Of a DNA stretch of 64,000 nucleotides, positions 17,835-26,178 are shown piece by piece (position 1 is the first letter of the stretch; every line of letters starts with the position of its first letter). This DNA is from Salibacterium halotolerans (GTDB lineage: Bacteria; Bacillota; Bacilli; Bacillales; Marinococcaceae), in NCBI RefSeq assembly GCF_900115625.1, contig NZ_FOXD01000001.1, positions 186,001 through 250,000 of the forward strand. The letters run 5' to 3'. Position numbers and translations under genes: made by a program. The notes beneath the pieces were generated by a model. The model was not told the DNA's origin. It did not search any database and worked only from the letters and a program-made list of their open reading frames with translations.

Positions 17835-19022
17835 ATGAAACATATTGCCATTGGGCAATCCGGAGGTCCCACAGCTGTGATCAATGCGACGTTGGCCGGT
17901 TTTGTCCGAACATTATATAAGGATCATCAACTGACATTTATCCGGAATGGGTATGAAGGATTGGCGGAAGATGTTTTTTTCGAAGGGACAAAAGAAATGA
18001 TCAGCGGTGTGCTGGATCATGAAAGGGTGCCGGGGGCGTGTCTTGGCGCAGGCCGGTATGGTTTTACACGTGAAAAGGTCAAGCAGTCGGTGAAAAACCT
18101 TCGAAGCCGCGGGGTCCAGACGCTGGTGTTCATGGGCGGAAACGGCACGATGGAGGCCCTGCATGATATACAGCAGGAAGCGGATCAGCAGCACTACCCG
18201 CTTCAGGTGATCGGGCTGCCTAAAACAGTGGACAATGATTTAGCCGGCACCGATCATGCGCCGGGATTTGGGAGTGCGGCTAAATATGCAGCGATGGCAG
18301 CAAGGGATATGAGCAGGGACCTGCAGGCGATGAACAATTTTGAGCAGGTTCGGATATTAGAGACAATGGGCCGAAATGCAGGGTGGCTGGCAGCGACGAG
18401 CGGATTTTTTAATGAATACCCCGAAGACGGTCCTCATGTCATAAGTCTGCCGGAATGTCCCATGAAGCCGCAGGTTTTGGTGCAGCAAACCGAATCAGCA
18501 TTGGAAACGTATGGATCTGCTTTGATCGTTGTCAGTGAGGGTTCCGCATGGAGCGGAGATGAGCAGGTGGAAAAAGAAATCGTGAACGGGCGTCCGGTAT
18601 TAGGCGGTGTCTCCAGAGAAGTGGAAGAGTTGCTGAAAGAAAATTTGGGTGTCATGGTACGTTCGGAACTTCTTGGTATGAATCAACGATCTTTTTCCCC
18701 TGCTGTGTCGACTGTTGATTTAAAAGAAGCTATTCAGACGGGTGAAACAGGAGCGGAATGGGTGTTGGAAGAACGAAGCGGGGTTATGGCTTCGCTGAAA
18801 CGAATCAGTACATCTCCGTACCGTGTCTCCTTCACACCGGTATGGCTGGAAGCGGTGGAACAAAGCGGTGAACGAAAGCTGCCTTCTAAGTTCATCAATG
18901 ATCAGGACGCCTTTCGTGACTGGCTCCGGCCGCTTCTCGGGGAGGGGCTAGAAATGTACCCTCCCCCGTTTCAAAGGAGGGATCATCATGTCATCAGACA
19001 AAATCAACCAAAACAAAAATGA
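17835..19022 (+). CDS. PfkA-family phosphofructokinase-like sugar kinase
   Basis: A 395-aa member of the phosphofructokinase superfamily. It shows GQSGGPTAVINATL at the N-terminus, FMGGNGTMEAL at the nucleotide site and GLPKTVDNDLAGTDHAPGFG at the active site (catalytic Asp of TVDND), then MGRNAGWLA. ATP-PFKs normally read GGDG and PGTIDND, while PPi enzymes read GGDD or GGND and PKTIDND. This one is mixed: Gly at the first specificity position, Lys at the second. It lies next to an isomerase and a class II aldolase, so it probably phosphorylates a ketose or ketose phosphate other than fructose 6-phosphate. ATG 17835 follows GGGAGCTG. Its 3' end overlaps the GntR gene by 35 bp. Confidence 0.8.
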   Translation: MKHIAIGQSGGPTAVINATLAGFVRTLYKDHQLTFIRNGYEGLAEDVFFEGTKEMISGVLDHERVPGACLGAGRYGFTREKVKQSVKNLRSRGVQTLVFMGGNGTMEALHDIQQEADQQHYPLQVIGLPKTVDNDLAGTDHAPGFGSAAKYAAMAARDMSRDLQAMNNFEQVRILETMGRNAGWLAATSGFFNEYPEDGPHVISLPECPMKPQVLVQQTESALETYGSALIVVSEGSAWSGDEQVEKEIVNGRPVLGGVSREVEELLKENLGVMVRSELLGMNQRSFSPAVSTVDLKEAIQTGETGAEWVLEERSGVMASLKRISTSPYRVSFTPVWLEAVEQSGERKLPSKFINDQDAFRDWLRPLLGEGLEMYPPPFQRRDHHVIRQNQPKQK

Positions 19023-19722
19023 AGCATTATACCTGCAGATTAAAGATATCCTGATTCAGCGGATTCAGGATGGCGAATGGGAAGCTCATTCCCTGATCCC
19101 GACCGAACAGGAGTTGATGAAAGAATTTGATGTAAGCCGCAGCACCGTCCGACAGGCGATCTCCATTCTTGTACAGACCGGGCTTGTGGAAAAAACGCAG
19201 GGGAGAGGCACGATTGTCAAACCACAGAAGCTGGTTGGCAGCCTCGGACGGTTGAAAGGCTTTGCCGAAGAAGTGGTGGAGAAAGGACAGACGCCTCGGT
19301 CCAGACTCATCCGGTCGGAATTCAGCGACCAGCTTTATACGGAGAAGACGATGCTTGAAGTAGAGGAAGAAGCCAGCATCCTGCTCGTGGAACGGATCCG
19401 CTTTGCCGATCATGTGCCGGTTGCGCTCGAGAGGACCTGCTGGCCGTATGATATCGGGAATATCCTGATGCAGTATGATCTGAACGAAGCCAGATATTAC
19501 GAAATTCTGGAGCATCATAATATCTTTTTGAAAAAAGCATCCGAGAAAATCATCGCGATTAATGCAACGCAGCACGAAGGGGATCTCCTCGGGATCCGTC
19601 CCGGCGAAGCCCTGCTTGAAATGACCCGGCTGAGCTTCGGGATGAACGATCATCCGATGGAATTCACAAAAACGAAATACCGCAGTGACCAGTATCATTA
19701 CGATATCGAACTAAACCGGTAA
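18988..19722 (+). CDS. GntR-family (HutC/UTRA) transcriptional regulator
   Basis: A 244-aa repressor with an N-terminal winged helix (ALYLQIKDILIQRIQDGEW, then LMKEFDVSRSTVRQAISIL) and a C-terminal UTRA effector domain from about residue 90. UTRA domains bind sugar phosphates or related metabolites. The gene is inside the operon and overlaps the kinase; its own RBS AAAGGAGGG is strong. The GGT-N4-ACC palindrome at 12663-12686 is the likely operator, giving feedback control of the whole operon. Confidence 0.9.
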   Translation: MSSDKINQNKNEALYLQIKDILIQRIQDGEWEAHSLIPTEQELMKEFDVSRSTVRQAISILVQTGLVEKTQGRGTIVKPQKLVGSLGRLKGFAEEVVEKGQTPRSRLIRSEFSDQLYTEKTMLEVEEEASILLVERIRFADHVPVALERTCWPYDIGNILMQYDLNEARYYEILEHHNIFLKKASEKIIAINATQHEGDLLGIRPGEALLEMTRLSFGMNDHPMEFTKTKYRSDQYHYDIELNR

Positions 19723-19735
19723 AAGGAGAGAGAGC

Positions 19736-20611
19736 ATGCCATTTGTAGATGGGAAAACAATGCTTAACCATGCCTTTGAGCACGGATACGGGGTCGGGGC
19801 GTTCAGTGCCCATAATGCAGAAACGATTCTCGCTGTCATCGAAGCAGCTGAGGAAGAACAGGCCCCGATTATGATACAGGTCGGCCAGAAAGTGATCCAG
19901 ACGCTCGGCATGGAACCGATGAAAATGCTCATTGACTGGTACGGCCGCGATGCACGTATACCAATCTGCATTCATCTGGATCACAGCAGGGAGTTTTCGC
20001 AGACGTTGAGGGCCGTTCAGCTCGGTTTTCAATCGGTCATGTTTGACGGCTCCGCGCTGCGTTTTGAAGAAAATACTGAATTGACACAAAAAGCAGCAGC
20101 CATCGCAGCGTCTCTGAACATAGGGTCGGAAGGCGAAATTGGAAAAATCGGCGGTACGGAAGATGATAATACGGTGGACGAAAAAGATGCCATGATTACG
20201 ACAACCGAGGAAGCAAAAGCGTTTGTGGAGGCAACGAACGTTGATTACCTCGCTGTTTCTCTCGGCACCGCCCACGGCATCTACAAAGAAAAACCGAACC
20301 TTCGCTTTGACCGTCTGGGTGACATTGTCAAAGCGGTGCAGCGTCCGGTCGTTCTTCACGGAGGTTCCGATGTGCCGGATGAACAGGTGCAGCGCGCTAT
20401 TTCTCTGGGAGTGGCTAAAATCAATGTAGATACGGAATTACGGCAGGCGTTTACGAGAGGCGTCCAAGAAGTCTTTGCAGAAAATGAAAATGAAATCGTT
20501 CTCGCTAACTCTTTAGGCCGCGGGAAGTCGAGAATGAAAGATAAAGTCAAAGAGAAAATTCGTGTGTTCCAGAGCAGCGGCAAGTCCGAACTGCTGCTTT
20601 CATCACTTTAA
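19736..20611 (+). CDS. Class II (zinc) fructose/tagatose-bisphosphate aldolase family
   Basis: A 291-aa class II aldolase. Motifs are CIHLDHS (catalytic Asp and zinc His, about residue 80), GSEGEIGKIGG, SLGTAHGIY (zinc His) and VVLHGGSDVP (zinc His), then KINVDTELR for phosphate binding. It retro-aldol cleaves a ketose 1-phosphate or 1,6-bisphosphate into DHAP and an aldehyde. The next gene is an aldehyde dehydrogenase, so the aldehyde product is probably oxidised to an acid. If the substrate is sulfofructose 1-phosphate, the products would be DHAP and sulfolactaldehyde (inference). Confidence 0.88.
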   Translation: MPFVDGKTMLNHAFEHGYGVGAFSAHNAETILAVIEAAEEEQAPIMIQVGQKVIQTLGMEPMKMLIDWYGRDARIPICIHLDHSREFSQTLRAVQLGFQSVMFDGSALRFEENTELTQKAAAIAASLNIGSEGEIGKIGGTEDDNTVDEKDAMITTTEEAKAFVEATNVDYLAVSLGTAHGIYKEKPNLRFDRLGDIVKAVQRPVVLHGGSDVPDEQVQRAISLGVAKINVDTELRQAFTRGVQEVFAENENEIVLANSLGRGKSRMKDKVKEKIRVFQSSGKSELLLSSL

Positions 20612-20636
20612 TCTTATCATGAGGGAGGACGTAATA

Positions 20637-22070
20637 ATGACAGCATCCACACCCTATTCGAAGAGCCCTCTGTTTATTGGAGGGGAAAGGAAACATAAAG
20701 AGGAAACGCAGCCGGTTTTTCATAAATATACCGGGGAAAAATGGGCGGAAACCTCAAAGGCATCGAAAGCCGATGTAGACGAAGCAGCCGCTTCCGCACA
20801 GAAAGCATTCCGACAGGCTTTTTCCCCTTATGCACGCTATGAAGTACTGCAGAAGACGGCCCGTCTCATGCGGGAAAATCAGGAAGAGCTGGCTGCTATT
20901 CTCGTCGCAGAAGTAGGAAAACCGGTGAAAGAATCGTGCGGAGAAGTCACACGCGCCGCATTAACGATGGAAATTTCTGCTGAAGAAGCCAAGCGGATGC
21001 ACGGAGAGGGTGTTCCGGTGGAAGCAGCGCCTGGGTCGGAAAACCGGCAGGCATTCACGAAACATGTTCCTGTCGGTGTCATTGCAGCGATCACGCCGTT
21101 TAATGTGCCCCTTAACTTAGTCTGTCATAAAGTCGGTCCAGCTGTCGCAGCCGGAAACAGTGTCGTGCTGAAACCGGCAAGTACGACGCCGCTGTCGGCG
21201 CTGCGGCTGGCTGAATTGATGGAAGAGGCGGGACTTCCTGCCGGGCGCCTGAATGTCGTTACCGGCTCCGGTTCCCAAATCGGAGACTGGCTGTGTGAAA
21301 ATCAGGATATTGATATGTACACATTCACCGGAAGTCCGGAAACAGGCAGGAAGCTGAAAGAGAATGCCGGCCTGCGGAATGTGGCGCTGGAACTGGGGAA
21401 TAATTCAGCTGCTGTGGTGCACCATGACGCGGATATAGAGGCGGCAGCCAAAGCGTGCGCACAGAAGAGCTTTAACAATGCCGGGCAGGTATGTATATCG
21501 GTGCAGCGCATTTATGTGCATCACAATGTGTATGACACGTTTCTCGAAACGCTGAAACAGGAGACAGAATCGTTAAAGACAGGCGATCCGTCTGAAGAAA
21601 CAACCGATGTAGGCCCGATGATCTCGGAAGAGGAAGCGGTCCGTATCGAACAATGGGTGGCCGAAGCAGCCGCACACGGTGCAGAAATACAGACGGGAGG
21701 TAAGAGGCACGGTCCGGTGTATGAACCGACGGTGCTCACCAACATTCAGGATGATATGAAAGTATGTAAAGAAGAAGCATTCGGCCCGATTGTGGCTGTC
21801 GACGCTTACACGACCACCGACGAGGTAACGGCCAGGGTGAATGACTCCGATTACGGGCTGCAGGCCGGCGTGTTTACAAATTCACTCGAGTTTGCCATGA
21901 AAGCTTCCGAAGAGATGGAAGTCGGCGGCCTGATTATTAATGACACGCCGGGGTACAGAGTGGACCATATGCCGTATGGAGGCGTGAAAAAAAGCGGGAA
22001 TGGAAAAGAAGGACCGAAATATGCGATAGAAGAAATGACGGAGGAACGTCTCGTTGTATTGAACCTGTAG
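20637..22070 (+). CDS. NAD(P)-dependent aldehyde dehydrogenase (lactaldehyde/sulfolactaldehyde type)
   Basis: A 477-aa aldehyde dehydrogenase. The catalytic Cys is in FNNAGQVCISVQR (about residue 287), the general base Glu in LELGNNSAAVV (about residue 254), and the cofactor region reads ITPFNVPLNL and FTGSPETGRK. ATG 20637 follows GAGGGAGGAC; the frame extends upstream into the aldolase gene but without an RBS. It directly follows the class II aldolase, so its substrate is most likely the aldehyde released there: lactaldehyde for a 6-deoxy sugar, or sulfolactaldehyde for a 6-sulfo sugar. The latter would give sulfolactate, the substrate of the suy locus 5 kb downstream. Confidence 0.88.
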   Translation: MTASTPYSKSPLFIGGERKHKEETQPVFHKYTGEKWAETSKASKADVDEAAASAQKAFRQAFSPYARYEVLQKTARLMRENQEELAAILVAEVGKPVKESCGEVTRAALTMEISAEEAKRMHGEGVPVEAAPGSENRQAFTKHVPVGVIAAITPFNVPLNLVCHKVGPAVAAGNSVVLKPASTTPLSALRLAELMEEAGLPAGRLNVVTGSGSQIGDWLCENQDIDMYTFTGSPETGRKLKENAGLRNVALELGNNSAAVVHHDADIEAAAKACAQKSFNNAGQVCISVQRIYVHHNVYDTFLETLKQETESLKTGDPSEETTDVGPMISEEEAVRIEQWVAEAAAHGAEIQTGGKRHGPVYEPTVLTNIQDDMKVCKEEAFGPIVAVDAYTTTDEVTARVNDSDYGLQAGVFTNSLEFAMKASEEMEVGGLIINDTPGYRVDHMPYGGVKKSGNGKEGPKYAIEEMTEERLVVLNL

Positions 22071-22097
22071 CTCATATCCTGAAGGAGGCGGACAAAA

Positions 22098-23291
22098 ATG
22101 CCGGAATTCCGTACCAATTACTACAATCCCTTTTTTAAGTCGGACCATTTAACAGAAAAAGATAAATATATTTTTGCTGACGATACACCGGAGTACCGTT
22201 TTACGATCATTGGAGCAGGAATGATCGGCCAGGAACATATCCGCGTAACGATGCTCGAAGGCCGGGCTGTCATACACGGCATTTATGACAGCAATGCCGG
22301 CAGCATGGAGAATACGAAAGAAATGTTTCACCGGGAGTTTCCGGGCCGGAACCTTGTGTTGTATGAGACCCTTGACGCCGCGTGTATGGATCCGGAAGTG
22401 GATGGGTTCATTATCTGCACGCCGAATTACACACACCTCGAGGTCGTCAAAGAAGCCGTGAAGTCAGGCAAACATATTATGCTGGAAAAGCCGATGGCAA
22501 CGACGCTGGAAGACGCTTTGGAGCTGAAACAGACAGCCGAGGATTACCAGGCTGTCTTTCAGATCGGACTGCAGTACCGGTATAAAGCGATTTACAGGGA
22601 AGCGGTGCATGAAGTACTGGAACGGCGGTCGATCGGCGATGTGAAAACGATAAGCATCATGGAACACCGGGTGCCGTTTTTGGATAAAGTCGATCAGTGG
22701 AATAAATTTTCCGAGTATTCCGGAGGCACACTCGTCGAAAAATGCTGCCATTATTTTGACTTGATGAACCTGTTTGCCGGTTCCAGGCCCGTACAGGTCT
22801 ATGCTGTCGGGGATATGGACGTCAATTTCCGCGATTTCCACTATGAGGGGCGGGACTCGGATATCATCGACGATGCGTTTGTTACCGTGAAATATGAGAA
22901 CGGTATGAAAGCCCATTTCAACCTCTGCATGTTTGCGCCGATGTTTTATGAGGAAATCACGTTGTGCGGCGATCAGGGCCGGTTAAAAGCGTATGAAAAT
23001 GAGGATTTTCTCCCGCTGGAACGTCCGTCGACCCATCTGGAAGTATTGAGCGGGGAAAGCGGGACGGCGAGAGTGGGTGCCCCGTGCTATCCTTCGGTCA
23101 TTCAGGAAAGCGGGCATAACGGCGCCACCTATTATGAGCATAAATACTTTATCGACAATATAAACGGAGACACGCAGTCCACCGCCACAGCGGAAGAGGG
23201 TTTCTGGTCGATTGTAACAGGAGAAGCAGCCGAACGCTCCATTAAAACAGGAGAAGTGATTCAAATCAAGGAAATGCTCGATGGAAATTGA
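22098..23291 (+). CDS. Gfo/Idh/MocA oxidoreductase, candidate NAD-dependent sulfoquinovosidase
   Basis: A 397-aa Gfo/Idh/MocA protein with an unusual 30-residue N-terminal extension before the Rossmann loop TIIGAGMIGQEH. The EKPMATT motif (about residue 130) and a C-terminal alpha/beta domain follow, with GGTLVEKCCHYFDLMN near residue 210 (Lys/His/Asp catalytic candidates). It is the last gene of the sugar operon. NAD-dependent sulfoquinovosidases of family GH188 are Gfo/Idh/MocA proteins, and this placement would supply free sulfoquinovose from its glycosides. A simple sugar or inositol dehydrogenase is the alternative. Confidence 0.72.
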   Translation: MPEFRTNYYNPFFKSDHLTEKDKYIFADDTPEYRFTIIGAGMIGQEHIRVTMLEGRAVIHGIYDSNAGSMENTKEMFHREFPGRNLVLYETLDAACMDPEVDGFIICTPNYTHLEVVKEAVKSGKHIMLEKPMATTLEDALELKQTAEDYQAVFQIGLQYRYKAIYREAVHEVLERRSIGDVKTISIMEHRVPFLDKVDQWNKFSEYSGGTLVEKCCHYFDLMNLFAGSRPVQVYAVGDMDVNFRDFHYEGRDSDIIDDAFVTVKYENGMKAHFNLCMFAPMFYEEITLCGDQGRLKAYENEDFLPLERPSTHLEVLSGESGTARVGAPCYPSVIQESGHNGATYYEHKYFIDNINGDTQSTATAEEGFWSIVTGEAAERSIKTGEVIQIKEMLDGN

Positions 23292-23372
23292 ATATAAAAT
23301 AAAGAGTCTGGGATAAAAGGATAGAAGCCAACTGAAAACCCGAACAAATCAAGAATGACGAGCTCGCTGCGC

Positions 23373-23482
23373 CCGGCCACTGCGCTTTCCATGGGAACGG
23401 CTTCAGCTAACTTGGTAAAGAAAACCGCTTTACCAAGTGGATCTTCAGCCCGTTCTCGTCCCATTGGAGTCTCCGTGGCCGG
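23373..23482. repeat. Intergenic palindromic repeat element A
   Basis: The outer arms CCGGCCAC (23374-23380 region) and GTGGCCGG (23475-23482) enclose an inner perfect hairpin, CTTGGTAAAG (23411-23420) with CTTTACCAAG (23428-23437). The body (GCTTTCC, GGCTTCAGC, CCCATTGGAGTCT) resembles, in opposite orientation, the element at 23563-23671. It looks like a non-coding Bacillaceae intergenic repeat. Confidence 0.6.
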
Positions 23483-23562
23483 CCTCCGCTGAATAGAAAG
23501 GGAAGCTGATCTCATCATAAAAGGAAGAATATAGGAAGCCTCAAAACGGCAATCCAGCGGAG

Positions 23563-23671
23563 CCAAAATGCTTCGACTCCTGCTCAGAACAGCACGAGTT
23601 TCAAGACCCCGCAGGAAGGGTTTTCTTCCGAGGAGGCTTGAGCCGTGCCCGCGGAAAGCGAAGCATTTTGG
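23563..23671. repeat. 109-bp repeat element B with 13-bp terminal inverted repeats
   Basis: The ends CCAAAATGCTTCG (23563-23575) and CGAAGCATTTTGG (23659-23671) are perfect inverted repeats. The interior carries AAGACCCCGCAG, a GGAAGG/CTTCC stem and GAGGAGG...GCCCGCGGAAAG. The same interior order recurs at 61005-61067. No ORF is present. The stretch 23292-23911 holds no gene I can support. Confidence 0.7.
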
Positions 23672-23700
23672 CGCAGCGGTGTTTATCTTAGGAACGAAAA

Positions 23701-23740
23701 ATGCCGAACGGTTTTTTTAAATCGTTCGGCATTTTTCTAT
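23701..23740. terminator. Terminator after the sugar operon
   Basis: ATGCCGAACG (23701-23710) pairs exactly with CGTTCGGCAT (23723-23732), followed by TTTTCTATTTT. On the opposite strand TTTTTCG follows the stem, so it may also serve the minus-strand LysR gene. Confidence 0.75.
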
Positions 23741-23911
23741 TTTATAAAGGTTTTGTCCCAGCCCCGTTGTGTATTAGCTGCCGCTTCGTGAAAATATTTT
23801 TCATGACTACTCTTAACACACATTCCAGGAACGTTTGATTTGCAGATTCTTCTTTTTTCCATTCCGGTCTTTACTAAGCGTAGTGGCCGGCCGCAGCGAT
23901 CGGCAGCGGAG

Positions 23912-24829
23912 TTACAGTTGGAAGTGTTCATGGAGATAATACTGTTGAATAAAGGATAGAAAAGTTTCGGCTGGCAGTGTCAGTTTTTTCTGGTTGTAGA
24001 CCGCATAAAAGAAGCGGCGGAGACGGATGCCGTTAATCGGAATCTGGCGGAGCGTTCCGAGTTCCAGCTCTTTTTTGATGGCATTTTTGGAAATAATCAT
24101 AATGCCCAGCCCCGATTCCACGGCGGATTTGATCGATTCGGTGTGTTCCAGCTCCATGATGATATCGAGTTTGTTTGGATCCAGGCCGTTGTTCTGCAGA
24201 TGCTTTTCCACAACCTGGCGCGTCCCGGAACCCGGCTCCCGCATGATTATCGGAAATTCAAACAGTTCCTCCGGCTGGATAATCTGTTTCTGAGGGCTGA
24301 CCGGGGATGATGGGGAAGCGGATGCGGTTACGACCAATTCATCTTCCAGAAAGGCAGACTGATCGTAATCCGGATACGATTTCGTCGATTCGATGAAACC
24401 GAGATCGATGTCATCGTTGGCTAAATGCTCCATAATCTGCTCGGAGTTGTACACTTTCAGTTTCATCTGGATATTTGGATACTCTTTACGGAACTGTCCC
24501 AGCACGTAAGGGAGAATATGTTCTCCGATGGTGAGGCTGGCGCCGATATGGAGGTCCCCGTGAATCGTTTCGGAAAGACTATCCAGTTCCTTCTCTGTCT
24601 GCTTTACGAGCGAGAAAATCTGATCGGCGTATTTATATAAAATCTCTCCGGAAGGCGTTAATTTTACACTTTTTGTCGTCCGTTCAAACAGGGTGGCGTC
24701 CAAGGCCTGCTCGAGATTTTTGATCTGCAGGCTGACGGTCGGTTGGGCTAAATGCAGAATTTTAGCTGTTTCGGAAAAATTCTGGTGGTTTGCCAGAATA
24801 TAGAACGATTTCAAGTGTTCCAGGTTCAT
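23912..24829 (-). CDS. LysR-family regulator (CysL-like)
   Basis: A 305-aa LysR-type regulator. The N-terminal HTH reads NFSETAKILHLAQPTVSLQI (about residues 17-36). The effector domain starts near GDLHIGASLTIGEHILPYVL and contains IIMREPGSGTR, as in CysL/YwfM and related regulators of sulfite and sulfonate genes. It lies 23 bp downstream of the YeiH-type exporter gene on the same strand, so the two are probably co-transcribed. Its likely role is to sense a sulfur intermediate and control the exporter; this is inferred from family and position. Confidence 0.86.
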   Translation of the reverse strand: MNLEHLKSFYILANHQNFSETAKILHLAQPTVSLQIKNLEQALDATLFERTTKSVKLTPSGEILYKYADQIFSLVKQTEKELDSLSETIHGDLHIGASLTIGEHILPYVLGQFRKEYPNIQMKLKVYNSEQIMEHLANDDIDLGFIESTKSYPDYDQSAFLEDELVVTASASPSSPVSPQKQIIQPEELFEFPIIMREPGSGTRQVVEKHLQNNGLDPNKLDIIMELEHTESIKSAVESGLGIMIISKNAIKKELELGTLRQIPINGIRLRRFFYAVYNQKKLTLPAETFLSFIQQYYLHEHFQL

Positions 24830-24852
24830 GCGACGGCCTCCTTATTCTTTTA

Positions 24853-25896
24853 TCATATCAAAACGACAAGGAGTATGCCGATGCCGACAATAAAAATGGA
24901 TCCGGCAATTCCGACGATCACAGGGCGGAAACCGGCTTTCTGGAAGTCGTGGACATTCATGCTGAGGCCGAGCCCCGCCATTCCCATTGCCATAAGGTAT
25001 ACGCTGGAGGACGTCAGAAAGTCCTGCACCGGCACGGAGAAAAATCCGAGGGTATTAAGAATGCTCACCGCTAAAAAGCCGAGTACAAACCATGGAAATG
25101 GAATATCTTTCAATCTGGTTCTTTCTGTATTTGATTTATTGAGGAACAATGACAACAGTAAAGCGGCGGGAACGAGCATTAATACCCGTCCCAGTTTCAC
25201 GACGATGGCGGCGTCACTGCTGATATCGCCGCCCGGTACTGCTGCGGCAACGACGTGGGCCAATTCATGAAGCGTTGCGCCGACAAGTATTCCGTAAGTT
25301 TCGTTGGATAGATCCAGCCAGGGGAACAATACAATGTAACCTATGGCTCCGACAGTTCCGAGAATGGCGATACAGGCAACAGCAAGGGGGGTCTTTTTGT
25401 CACTGCCCTTTAAGATCGGAGCAACGGCCACAATCGCAGCCGCCCCGCATATGGCTGTGCCTGTGCCGATGAGAAGCGTCAAGTCCCGGTCGACATTCAT
25501 CACTTTTCCGATAAAAACAACGAAAAGCAGAGTGGCGGTAATCACAACGACATCAATGACGAGAATGGAAATTCCCATGTCGGCGATGGTTACTAAATTC
25601 AAGCGCACGCCGAGAAGGACAATCCCGCCCCGTAGAATATACTTGCTGCTGAACGTTATGCCAGCCGAGGCATTCGCCGGAACATCCATGCTTGCTTTCC
25701 AGGCCATGCCGAGCAGAATCGCGATAATCATAATTCCTAAAATAGAAAGGAAAGGAAGGGAAGCCAGGCTGTCTGCCAACAGGGCAAGCATAAATGTCAG
25801 TAGTATTCCCTGGTACATCCCCAATGTTTTTGTTCTGCTGATAAGTGTGGATGACCGTTTCTGCTTCTGCGGAAGCCGTTGTTCAGAAAACATCAT
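24853..25896 (-). CDS. yeiH: YeiH-family putative sulfate/sulfite exporter
   Basis: A 347-aa integral membrane protein with about ten hydrophobic segments, belonging to the YeiH/UPF0324 family (PSE, putative sulfate exporter). Characteristic pieces are KYILRGGIVLLGVRLN, GTGTAICGAAAIVAVAP and GATLHELAHVVAA. ATG 25896 (or ATG 25893) is chosen because AGGAGG lies just upstream; a 20-codon longer frame has no RBS. Divergent to the GntR-suyAB genes, it is the natural candidate to remove the sulfite made by sulfolactate sulfo-lyase. Transport of sulfite rather than sulfate is inference. Confidence 0.85.
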   Translation of the reverse strand: MMFSEQRLPQKQKRSSTLISRTKTLGMYQGILLTFMLALLADSLASLPFLSILGIMIIAILLGMAWKASMDVPANASAGITFSSKYILRGGIVLLGVRLNLVTIADMGISILVIDVVVITATLLFVVFIGKVMNVDRDLTLLIGTGTAICGAAAIVAVAPILKGSDKKTPLAVACIAILGTVGAIGYIVLFPWLDLSNETYGILVGATLHELAHVVAAAVPGGDISSDAAIVVKLGRVLMLVPAALLLSLFLNKSNTERTRLKDIPFPWFVLGFLAVSILNTLGFFSVPVQDFLTSSSVYLMAMGMAGLGLSMNVHDFQKAGFRPVIVGIAGSIFIVGIGILLVVLI

Positions 25897-26128
25897 AACC
25901 CCTCCTGAGTCCCGCGCCGAAAATTTATCGTTACATGCACCGTAGCACAGGATCACAGTCTGTGGTTATGAGGGTTTCTTATATTATTTATCATTGAAAT
26001 TAATAAATTATCTCCTGTTTATCAAGAAGGGTTTGTCCGGAGATCTTGTTTTTCCGGTAAATAGAGACATGAATGAGACAAACATTGGAAAGAATCATTC
26101 ATATTTGATATAGTTATAAATAATAAAG

Positions 26129-26138
26129 TGGTTGGGTC
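26129..26138 (+). promoter_or_regulatory. Operator-like motif upstream of the GntR gene
   Basis: TGGTTGGGTC occurs here, within AGTGG...CCACT (26127-26148), and again at 27049-27058 before suyA. The preceding bases are similar TATAAA-rich tracts. Presence of the same 10-mer before both the regulator and its presumed target suggests GntR autoregulation. Confidence 0.5.
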
Positions 26139-26178
26139 TATGATCCACTGTCACATACCATGGAAGGGGATATGCAGC

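Noticed and set aside
19027-20359. Long minus-strand ORFs of 223 and 231 codons
   Set aside because: They are antisense to the GntR and class II aldolase genes, which carry clear motifs, and they lack RBS and family patterns.
23737-23931. 64-codon minus-strand ORF before the LysR end
   Set aside because: It overlaps the LysR 3' end, has no RBS and no recognisable pattern.
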